A DNA stretch of 64,000 nucleotides from Aldrovandia affinis (Eukaryota > Chordata > Actinopteri > Notacanthiformes > Halosauridae). Of the stretch, positions 23,042 to 33,052 are shown piece after piece (within the stretch, counting starts at the first letter, position 1; each line of letters opens with the position of its first letter). The DNA is taken from assembly GCA_029706075.1 (NCBI GenBank), contig JAINUG010000026.1, positions 6,590,674-6,654,673 of the forward strand. The letters run 5' to 3'. Below the pieces are notes generated by a model. It had not been told where the DNA came from. It ran no database searches and saw only the letters and a program-made list of their open reading frames with translations. The position numbers and the translations under genes are program-made.

Positions 23042-23200
23042 TGTTTTCATTGTAATCTCAGTTGGTAGAGCATGGCATTGGCAATGCTTAGGTCGTGGGT
23101 TCGATTCCCACTGGGGCCAAATACAGTATACTGAAAAATGTATGCATTCATTACTGTAAATCGCTTTGGATAAAAGCGTCAGCTAAATGACATATTTTAT
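23042..23200 (+). mobile_element. tRNA-derived SINE with L2-type 3' tail
   Basis: A tRNA-like head has an A box (CAGTTGGTAGAGCATGGC, a little degenerate) and a perfect B box (GGTTCGATTCC). The tail TGTAAATCGCTTTGGATAAAAGCGTCAGCTAAATGAC is the stem-loop 3' end shared by fish L2-clade LINEs and the SINEs they mobilise (HE1/UnaSINE-like), as known from the literature. Length about 160 bases. A true tRNA gene is ruled out by the mispaired acceptor region and the LINE tail. Confidence 0.85.
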
Positions 23201-23204
23201 GTTA

Positions 23205-25881
23205 TGTTATCTGTGTGTGTGTGTGTGCATAATTGTGTGCATTACGTTTTAAACAATGTCTGAAGTTCCTCAAATAAGCATGCAGATTTGGGTGTTTCAA
23301 TTCACCAGGTGCTTCAGCCATTTTTTATGGTGGCAGAAAGAATTGTAAGCCACAATTTTGATCTCAAACGGGCTCTGTTATTTTGATGGCACTTTGGTTG
23401 GGATTTCCCAGAGATTAAAAGGGTTCAAACACATTCTGTGCCGACATATAATAGTTTTTCTGCATATAAAATAATTTTACTTCCACCCTTGAGACCACCC
23501 ATTATTAGACCTTAATCATTTGTAAATAGGAACAGAATAACATTTAATCTGGTCCAAAGCACAATAAACCTCAACTTGGTAAACTTCAGAATTAGATCTA
23601 ATTCATAGTTAAACTTCAAATATAAAACCGTATTTTACATTTAAATATCACCACAGATGGTCATAAGCAGATTAACTTGTTGTGAGGGAATGACAAAACC
23701 AACAAAAATCTAATTGAACAAATATACCATTAATTGTAATAATATTGACCTGAGCACATTTCAAAGGGATGACTCTTGAAATAATCTAAATAGAAGTTGT
23801 CCTATGAAGGAACAGACAGGCAAAGAAGAGTTCTGCCCCCTGGGGATAGGAGGAGTCATTGCCATCTAAGTGAAAAAAGAGCTGAGATCTGTTCGCCAGG
23901 AGAGAAGTGGGAATAATAGAGCATCTGAATATAACCCAGAAAAGTGTCAGGAAACATGCAGATAAAAATCAAGGAAGTTTACTGTTTAATATGGGATGAG
24001 TTGAATTGCTGTAATATGTCAACCGTAGAGACAGAAAGAGAACCATTAACCACTATGTCAGACACGTTAATAACGTGACACGTTATTTTGCACTTCCAAA
24101 CAAACAAGAGACACTCTTTGTCCACTTTGGAAGTTTTAAAACCCTGTGTGTGATGTTTTTTGATGTCTGGGCAAACTTCCTCTCCGTGGTTAATCTTATT
24201 AATTAAACTGGATGAAGCTCTTATGATTTCCCGAATTCCAGCGAGGGCGGGCCCTTTGAACAAGTTCTGGTGGCTTCTAAGGCCAGGGAGGGCTCTGTGC
24301 CATGGGCCTGCATAACACACGTCTTTCATGCTGTGAAAGACATGCTGTAGACTCTTAGTGTGCGCTTTGCACTGTGGAGAATGCAATCTTCTGTGGCAGA
24401 AAACTATCAATATAAATATTCTGATTTATTTAAACATGAACCGCAGGGAGCTCGAGCATTTGTATTCTGAGATCCTCGCTGTTACCACAGAATTTTTGCT
24501 TGTTGTTTTTTATCTCCACAAAGAGGCACAGCAGGTGGTTATTGCAAGAGAATGCAACCTTTCTCAATCTAGAACCAAAAGAATACATGTTATGCTGTTA
24601 CCCTCCATCAGGTTTATCATCTACCTTGATTAAGGTAGAACATCACAATTACACTATTGTGGACTACAATTAATGAGGGTTCTGAGGGCCATTCTTTTTA
24701 ATTATTATGTTTAAAAAATGAATAAAGGAAAGCAAAAATAAAATGAAAAATAAATAAATGAAATAATATTTTTATGGAGCACAGACCAACATTTTCTGAT
24801 ATCGTTTCTATATGAGCCTGCTGAAATCTTTTTTTTTTTTTTACTGTCACTACTGCATATCTTCATAGACTGACAATTTTAGGAAAACCTCTAATCTGAA
24901 TGAATTATTTAAGCCTTTCTTTAACCCTCAGGAAAAGAGCTATGCACTTTGTGTTCATTTTACTCTGAAAATGCCTGTGACTTAACTGCTACCTGTGAAT
25001 GATCAGCTAATTGGAACCTCTGAACTTTCAGTTGATTTCCTCATCGGCAGTGCTCATGGGTATTATTGTTTTCAGAGCACAAACTACAATTCCCTTGCGT
25101 ATAAAATAAATGCTGCTCCTTCTTAAATAAACATTAAATATCCTTTAAGAGTCCTCTCTGGTACCTGCATTTATTTATCACGTTCATATTCCTTTTGCAC
25201 TGATGGCTCATATTTGAGATTACAAAACTGTGTTGGAATAGGAAGAAATTATATGCATGAATGTGCTCCTTATATAGTTTTTAGTAATCAAATTTGCTTA
25301 GGTACATACAGTAACTTGTTCCAAAAATGAGATATCCAGTGTGCTGTATATATCAGTAGCGATTGGTCGGCTTAAAACAAAGGAGGCTGAAATCCATACC
25401 TTTAAACCGATAATTACTCTCAACCTGATTACATTCCGTGATTATCCATCAAGCAATTCATTCGCAGAATATTCAATACCGATAAGTATACCTTCCAAAT
25501 TGTATTTCTTGATAGCATTTTCTTACATCTAAAAAAAAATATCTGAACTTCTGGATAAATGTACTCTTTGTTCTCCATGCCCAAATTCAATAATGACTTC
25601 GTAAATATCCATTACTCTGATCTGTGCAGATCAGGCAAGTTTTTCACCAAACTGTAGGCTTTATTGCATGTTTATCAAAGTTAGTGTGCTATACAGTTAA
25701 CAGAGGGATTTAGGATTACTGAGTTAAACACCTTACTATAATTTATATTCTCTAAGATGATATGAAGAAAGAGATAGCTAACACATAAGGCACAATTAAG
25801 AGGAGGATTTGTGATTACTCGCTGATGGATTATTAAATTAATTGGCACTCTTGTTAACCCCATAACTGTCACTGGCCTGCC
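23205..25881. other. AT-rich non-coding stretch
   Basis: The 24,000-24,430 block is less AT-rich and lacks repeats; its 143-codon minus-strand frame (23,979-24,410) has no recognisable domain. I regard the block as possible conserved non-coding DNA. The rest holds nothing recognisable. Confidence 0.4.
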
Positions 25882-26987
25882 GCCAGTGTTATGTTTTGCA
25901 ATGTCTGTTCGGTTTGTTTTTGTACTTTGTTTATTTATAATTCATCATTCACGTTTCATTCACGTTCTCTTCCCCGTCTGTCATTGATCCTTGTTGTTTG
26001 AGATCCACTCCTTGTCTTTGTCATGCACTTCGGGAAATTCAACTTTTCGGTTTTTCTGTCTTAGTTTCTTATCTCGTTTTACTTCCTTCTTTCTTTCTAA
26101 AACACTTTGTATATGGGCCATTCTACCGAGTTGGTTCAAAGTCAGGTTGAAAATATTTTGACATTTTGTATGTTTTATTCCCCAAACTTTGTCCGTATAT
26201 ATATTGTACCATATCTAGAGTACATACTATATATAAAGTACCGTCAATTTTTATATTGTATTTTCAGACTCTTTTGGAATGTTGTATTTCCTTCCCTTCT
26301 CTAAAGAGTATTTTTACAAATTTTTCTTGAAGGTTTTCACAATTAAATCAATAAAAATTACATTTTGACCAAATTTCAAAGTTCAATTTATACAATTAAT
26401 CAAAATCTAAATGCAATCTTTCTCTGTAAAATGCATAACACTGATGATATTGATTTCAGAGTTAATGATTGATGAAATTGAACATACATTTAACCAATCA
26501 GTATCATAACATTTTAGTTTATAACTCAATATACTTTATTTGTATCGGTAGTGACTGCACTGTTTCGGTAGTGACCACAGTATTTTGTTTGCAAGGTTGT
26601 ATCATATTCCCTCAACTTTATTGCTTAATCTTAACTCATAACATGCCTTATGTTGGGAATATTACAAACACAAATGTTTTGTGGTCAATAAAATAATTTT
26701 ATTTTTGAAGACATAACAATTGTTCATCCATAAGCATTTAAAGTACAAACATTACTTATCAATGGAAAATAATTACCCAAGTGGGTTCAGTAAAAGAGAA
26801 GAATAAGAAAACATTGACAAATAACATTGATATTATGCTGTTGCTGTCAGGCTTCTGAACGCTAACTAATGTATCCTCGAAAGGTCTGTAACAAATAGAT
26901 TCAACATCTTAAAGAAAAATACACCAGAAAGTGATATGCAGTTGAATCTGAATGAATGAACTGATCATGAACACAAATTTCATCTCT

Positions 26988-26992
<5 letters not shown>

Positions 26993-27044
<52 letters not shown>
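26993..27044. repeat. (AC)n microsatellite
   Basis: About 25 uninterrupted AC units; likely length-polymorphic. Confidence 0.95.
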
Positions 27045-27045
<1 letters not shown>

Positions 27046-27470
27046 AAAACATCTATGCAAAGGTGTCAAAAAGAGGTGTCAAAAGATTTCATCATCTCTC
27101 ACTCCATCAAAAATGTCCGCTAGCCGCGATGATAATTTCCGCTATGTTAAACTCCATTGACTTATGCTAAAAATGTTAGCGATCTAAAAGTCAGCTATTT
27201 TTTGCTTTTGGGGTCTTTCAGGATGGACGGGAGGTCCCTCAAGGCAATGGTAAGGAAACACTGAAAATACATGATTGAACATTCCATTTTGCTAGCATAA
27301 CTAAAGAATGCTAGCAAGCACATGGCTAGCAAACAGCTTTGAAAATATAATATTTTGCATAAAACCCCAAAAAGTTTACTTTATTGAAGAGAATATGTGT
27401 TCCATTCTTAAAGTTACACACTGATTTTCAGACTTTGGAACACATTTATTTCAAAATGATGGGATTTTAC

Positions 27471-28913
27471 CAGTGGCGGGCCGTGCATTTCACACCTAGG
27501 CCTTCAGTAGTGCTCCGTCTGAATCAATCCACCCCTCAATAACTATTTTATGGCTATAAAAGCCATCTTATTTTTATGTTTTGAGTGTCTGTTCGGTTTG
27601 TTTTTGCACTTTGTTTATTTATCTTTCTTCAGTCATGTTTCATTCTCGTTCTGTCATGCACTTCGGGAAATTCTATCTTTCGGTTTTTCCGTCTTCGTTT
27701 CTAATCTCGTTTTACTTCCTTCTTACTTTCTAATTACACTTTGTATATATTAGTTAGATGTATATAGTACTAACCAACTAATCTACTAACATTAGGGATT
27801 TAGATTAAATTACTAACACTACTAATCACTAATTATCTCACGCTTCTAACTATCGCTGTCATTCTCTCTCGTCTCTATCGCTGTCATTCTCTCTCATGAA
27901 ACATGACTGAAGAAAGATAAATAAACAAAGTGCAAAAACAAACCGAACAGACACCCGTTGCCGTTGCATCGAAGATAGATAACTCGTGCATCCAGAATAA
28001 ATGCCTTTACTGAAGAAACAAACCGGGGTGCTACAGCTGCGACACACATAAAAAAGCATCAATAATAATAACCTCATAAAATTGCAATATTATTTAGGAA
28101 AATAGCAACATTTTACTCACCAAAAATCCTTATTATTTGTACACAAAATCCATCCTCCTTTCTTTCCTCAAAAAGAGTTAAATTACTCTGTCGTACAGAT
28201 TATCCGTGTGTTTCAGTTCCATCAAGAAGTCCTTTTCTATCGCCATGAAGCTAATGCTGAAAGTCGAGCCTGCCCTGTCGTATTTCTGGCATAAGTTTTA
28301 ATTCACTTTAGGGCTGAAAATGTCCGCTCAAATGTCTGAATCACAGACTGATGTTAATTATATTTTGTCCATGAATACTTATTAAATAATTCCAAATGGT
28401 CTGTTCGCTTCCTTTCATAGCTGTTCCCTGGTTGCGCTGCATCCAGACGTGTATTTTCATATTAAAGCATTTAACCAATCACATTACATCATAGTCAGAC
28501 ACTCTCTGACTATCCAATCAAAAAGTGTGAATACGCTGACGTTACCTAGGCCTTCTAGAAGGCCTTTGTGTCCCAACTCAAAATCTGATTGGTTGAAGCA
28601 ACAGTTTGATCAACACTTATTTTATGCTACAGGGCCTGCAGAACTGATTGTGAAGGCCTCAGGCAGATTTCTTTGACCCTGGCAACAAATGATGGCTGAA
28701 ATGTGATTGGTTAAATGCTTTAATATGAAAATACACGTCTGGATGCAGCGCAACCAGGGGAACAGCTATGAAAGGAAGCGAACAGACCATTTGGAATTAT
28801 TTAATAAGTGTTCATGGACAAAATATAATTAACATCAGTCTGTGATTCAGATATTTTTTAGGCCAGCAGAGAAGGCCTTGCAGGCCCTGACGGCCCACCA
28901 CTGGATTTAACTA
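27471..28913. mobile_element. Non-autonomous hAT-like element with 8-bp target duplication
   Basis: Left end CAGTGGCGGGCCGTGC is inverted at the right (ACGGCCCACCACTG). Flanks GATTTTAC (27,463-27,470) and GATTTAAC (28,914-28,921) match at 7 of 8 bases. The right half is a large foldback: 28,336-28,490 is the reverse complement of 28,697-28,860. A folded LTR fragment sits in the left half. No transposase. Confidence 0.8.
27571..27954 (+). repeat. Folded-back fragment of the solo-LTR family
   Basis: TGTCTGTTCGGTTTGTTTTT and about 180 following bases match the left part of the surrounding solo LTR, including the sequence across its insertion point. The segment then ends with the reverse complement of its own start (27,895-27,954), giving a TGTCTGTTCGG...CCGAACAGACA hairpin. 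Confidence 0.75.
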
Positions 28914-30434
28914 CTTACCATTCCATTTTGTCACTACCGAAACCTTACCATATGTTTCGGTAGTGACTGTTTCGGTAGTGACAATTCTAGCTAACTTTGA
29001 GCATAACTAAAGAATGCTGGTGAAGGTGTACACACATAAAAACGTAATATTTAGCATAAAACTCCAAAAAGTTTACTTAATTGAAGAGAATATGTGTTCG
29101 GTGGTGACAATTCTTAAAGTTACACACTGATTTTCAGACTTTGGAACACATTTATTTCAAAAGTATGGGATTTAGCTACTTACCATGCAGCCATGAGGGA
29201 CAGGGAGGCAGTGTCACTGCCTGGTCAAAAATGCAGGGGTGTGGCTAAAAACCTGGCTCAGCCAATGGACTGAAACTATTGTGTTTCGGTAGTGACATGA
29301 AAACTTGGGACAAGATTTTTTTAGTATAGTTTTTTTATTTAAAAATTAAACCCACAATAAATCTAAATCTTTCAACTTCTGTTTAAACTTAATCATAAAG
29401 ATCTTTGAAATTACACCATTGAACAAAATCTAAAAAATGTTTTAAGTGTTATTTACATACATTTAAATTTAGGGGTCAGGGTTTGGGACAGCTACTTCCC
29501 AATAGAAAGCACCCTATAAATTATGTTGATTTATTTATTTAGCTTATCACTATCTCATTTAATGCCTTGGGTTTAAATAGATCATAACATATTCTTAGTA
29601 AATATCTATGTCTGAATACTTAATTGTTTTGTTCAATAGTTTGCCCCATATATTAGTTAGATGTATATAGTACTAACCTACTAATCTACTAACATTAGGG
29701 ATTTAGTTTAAGTTACTAACATTACTAATTACTAATTATCTCACGCTTCTATCTATCGCTATCATTCTCTCTCTCGTTGTCCTATCCCTGTACGCTTCTC
29801 ATGTCTCGCTTTATCTGCACGCAGATCCTCTCTATGCGTTCCTCCCCTTCGAACTGTGCACGTGTCTGCCTGCTCTTCCAGGTCGTATATTGTCAATGTG
29901 TCTATGTGATTCCCAGTCCGTGTCTTTCGTTTCCCTCATTATTGTATTAGTGAATCCTATCGTTCTCACCTGTGTTCCTGCCCTTCTCTCCTCCCAGTCT
30001 CACCTGATTCCTATTGTGTTTCCCTTCCCTGCTTGTATATAAGTTCCGTGTTTATGGTCACCCCTTGTCAGAACGTTGATCATCATTCCCTGTGCCGATT
30101 ATCAGTAAGCCAGAGTCTGTTGCATTTTCCCGAGACACCCCTTCTGTTTTCACTTCGAGTTTGCCTGCCGATTCTGTTTTGTTTGCCTTTTCTGATTTCT
30201 TGGTTTTGACTTTTTGGATTGTTTTTTGACTACGCTCTTGGATTTCGATTATGTGTCTTCGCTACTCTGTCTACTGGTATTGGCCCCTGTCTGAATTAAA
30301 CGTTCCTTTTTGCCTGATCCTGGTCTGCGTCTGGGTCCTTATCCCGTACCTCACAGCCAGGCCATCTACATCACGTTCTCCTTTAAATATCATGGTTAAA
30401 TGTACAGAAAATATGGTCATGTGTTATATGCACT

Positions 30435-31206
30435 ATATATAGATATTATATGGCTTTTTTTTAATCATGTTGACAGTTTGGAATGTGACCTTTTGACATC
30501 GTTAGACATGGTGTCCAATGGTCCTGTTTTTGAACAACTGAATGGACCTTTTTGACATCGTTAGACACGGTGTCCAAAATGGTGTCTAACTTCAGAGACA
30601 TCTGTTTTTTTATTAAACTCACCCCCCATTACGCGATGCATAGTGCCTTAGACTCTAACGTTCAAAACAGTTGTAAAAAGCACCAAACATTCGATCGATA
30701 CGTAGGCTACTACGTATCTTTAAAAATTGAAACTAAATCGTTTTTTTTGTTAGTTAACATGCTGCTATCTTTAAAATAAAATAAAATAGCAACACACTAT
30801 ATGTATCTTTTAAAAATGTTAACGAAAAACATAAACTCACATTGGCAAGCCGATGTCTAGTTGTTTTTTTCTGCTGTAAAACCCCAACCAAAACATAACC
30901 GAAATAAGAAAAGCCAAGTAAGAATCCTTTTTGCTGTGGGGTTAACAACATGCCTACTGCGGCAATACGTAGCGTAGGCTACTCCCCAATTTGCTTTGTC
31001 ACAACACTGGTTTCTCATTCCGAATCCGTGAAATGACACCAGTTTTTTTCATTAAGCTCATGCCTTATACTAGCTACATTTTGACATCGTGGTTCCCAGG
31101 GGAGGTGTTGTCCAATGGTCCTGTTTTTGAACAAGATAATTGACCCTTTTGACATCGTTAGACACGGTGTCCAAAAAGGTGTCTAACTTCAGGGGGAAAT
31201 TACATC
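30435..31206 (+). repeat. Left terminal inverted repeat of the Polinton-like element
   Basis: Reverse complement of 43,797-44,508 with scattered differences and one extra ~58-base duplication around 30,495-30,553. A 22-base motif GACATCGTTAGACACGGTGTCC, centred on a near-palindrome, occurs three times here (30,495, 30,554, 31,151). A 65-codon hydrophobic frame (30,951-30,754, minus strand) has a matching frame in the right repeat. Confidence 0.9.
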
Positions 31207-31215
31207 TGTAAAAAC

Positions 31216-31896
31216 ATGGCTTTTTTCATTTTATCTTTAAAGGGCGGTGATGCGCTCCTGTTAATAAACTGTGAAGAATAATTGATTTTTACTCTTTTTT
31301 TACACATTTGTATGTTTGTTTTAGAAATCCCAAGCTCTTCACAGTTAGTCGAAGGTAATAAGGATATTTTGTCTTAAAGTAATTAATGTATTTTTATCAT
31401 TTTTACAGCGTTTTCATCCCTAGAGGTGTCTAATCAGCCTGTAACGAAAAAAGCTAGAATATTCATCCAAGACGGTACGTACTTGTTTTAAAATGTTTTA
31501 GACATAAAATACAAAGGTTTTGGCAATTTAAATAATTTTGTATGCTACACAGAAATTAGCGACGAGGATCTGCTTTCTATACAAGACCCGCGCTGGAAAA
31601 CACGCTCGCGAATGACAACAGTAGGTATTGCCTATATCCTACCGCAAACATGCTTGTTAGATAACATTATTCGTTTTTGTCTGACCTGTTTTTGGCTTTA
31701 TTTTTATTTTCCAGGACAGGATTCCGCAGACTTTCAGCTGTTTGAACCGGAGGCCCCAAGCAGGCCAGACATTTCACATAGCGCTGTGGAAGTAATCAAC
31801 GATTATATAGATTTTTCCCATCCACCGGGCAGGCTATCCGGTGCTGAAATTCAAGTCTTAAACACTTCAAGGATCGACGTAACTCGCCTGGACTAA
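31216..31896 (+). CDS. Candidate spliced small gene of the Polinton-like element (about 123 aa)
   Basis: Proposed exons: 31,216-31,246, 31,325-31,354, 31,409-31,474, 31,553-31,620 and 31,720-31,896. Every boundary has GT at the donor and AG at the acceptor, with pyrimidine tracts before 31,325, 31,409 and 31,720; the first three introns are all phase 1, the last phase 0, and the 372-base total is open from ATG to TAA. The last acceptor could instead be at 31,714, but that shifts frame. The protein has a basic KKAR patch, an acidic SDEDLL segment and a proline-containing C-terminus; I recognise no domain. It lies directly inside the left inverted repeat, upstream of the polymerase, where an early or regulatory gene would be placed. 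The short exons make chance a real alternative, especially for exon 1 (weak donor). Confidence 0.5.
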
Positions 31897-33052
31897 CGCA
31901 GTTGAACACTAACCCGGCCGCTGGACGACGACTGCTCCCTACAGAAATTACAGTAGGCTACACTAAATGGAGCTCTCACGATCACCACCTTCGGAAATAA
32001 TTCATCTCTTGACTCGTGAGTTACAAAGGAACATTAATACTTTGCAGAAGGTTTTGGCTTGGTGTGAAGTTAAAAAATAATGGCCTTTAAAAGAGCCCAC
32101 AATGACAGCTTTGACTCTGTAGAATTAAACCCAGAGTTAATAGAGATAGTCGATGCGCTAAACAACGATCTAAGACCCCCTGAAATTAGACATGTGGTTA
32201 ATCAAATTAATGATCCATACACAACCCAAAATAACAATAGTTACATGTCACATAGCCCTCAACAGAACTTGATTTTTGAAGAAATTGATGAGGGCATAGA
32301 ACATAGCAAAAGAATACGCATCCGGCAAACACGGGTCGCAACGAAGACCCACAACCAAACCAGGTTGTTCACAGGGAGCGCTTCAACAATATTGAAGTTA
32401 GACAGCACTTCAATTTTGCAAGGCTTTGTGCTGTTGAAAGTTATGCAGAATTTTATACTCTAGTTTTAGAAACCCTGGAGACTCTTTAAAACAGAGTCAC
32501 AGAGCTAGCTGGTGAAAATGATCTGTTACAGCTAGAATTACGGAGTGATTCATTGATTAATCATGTTTCGGTCCGTTTACCGAGGGGTGAGGTCAATGTA
32601 GATGCTTTTCTCACAATGCTTGAGAATGTTGTACAGAGTAACTTTGATATACTTACAGATTAAACCTTGGAGCTAGTGGTGCAGATTGTACGTAATCCTA
32701 ATGGCGGGGCCCCACGCAGGAAGTTGTCCAGTATTTTATTAGATAAAATAATTAGTCTTAAAATGAAACACCTCTTTATATTTTATAATCCGAGCAACAA
32801 TCTTTGTTTTGCTGCTTGCGTGTCTAAGCTTTTACAACCCGAAATCAGGGATGTTGAGGCCGTGAATATCGGCCGAGCTTTACAAACCTCCGCAGGGTTT
32901 TCGGAACAGCATTGTGTAGCCTTTACAGACATTAGTAAATCTGAGCAAATTCTGGATGTCAAGATTGTGGTGTTTTATCGGTGTCCGGACATTGATACCT
33001 TTCTGAAGTTTCAAACCCGTGCAGACCCCCACCCCAAAACCGTTTTCCTATA

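Larger units (their letters stand above)
26115..29647. mobile_element. Unclassified insertion with 4-bp (ATAT) target duplication
   Basis: ATAT occurs at both borders (26,111-26,114; 29,648-29,651), and a related LTR fragment at 27,585-27,750 reads straight through the equivalent point (CACTTTGTATATATTAG), acting as an empty site. Ends GGGCCATTCTACC and, inverted, GGGGCAAACTATT share only a few bases. The element is peppered with GTTTCGGTAGTGAC motifs and carries a direct repeat of about 180 bases (near 27,292-27,470 and 28,995-29,180). No transposase frame. A 4-base duplication would fit several DNA transposon superfamilies; I do not assign one. Confidence 0.65.
25887..30355 (+). mobile_element. 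Gypsy-type solo LTR, split by a 3.5 kb insertion
   Basis: Starts TGTTATG and ends CTCACA, with an exact 5-base target duplication GCCAG at 25,882-25,886 and 30,356-30,360. Without the insertion (26,115-29,647) the LTR is about 0.93 kb. The right part contains a TATA box (GTATATAAG near 30,037) and an ATTAAA polyadenylation-type signal near 30,294, followed by a GT/CT-rich tail: the layout of an LTR promoter and terminator. No internal retroviral sequence remains. Confidence 0.85.

Noticed and set aside
23042..23120. tRNA gene
   Set aside because: Head of a SINE with an L2-type tail.
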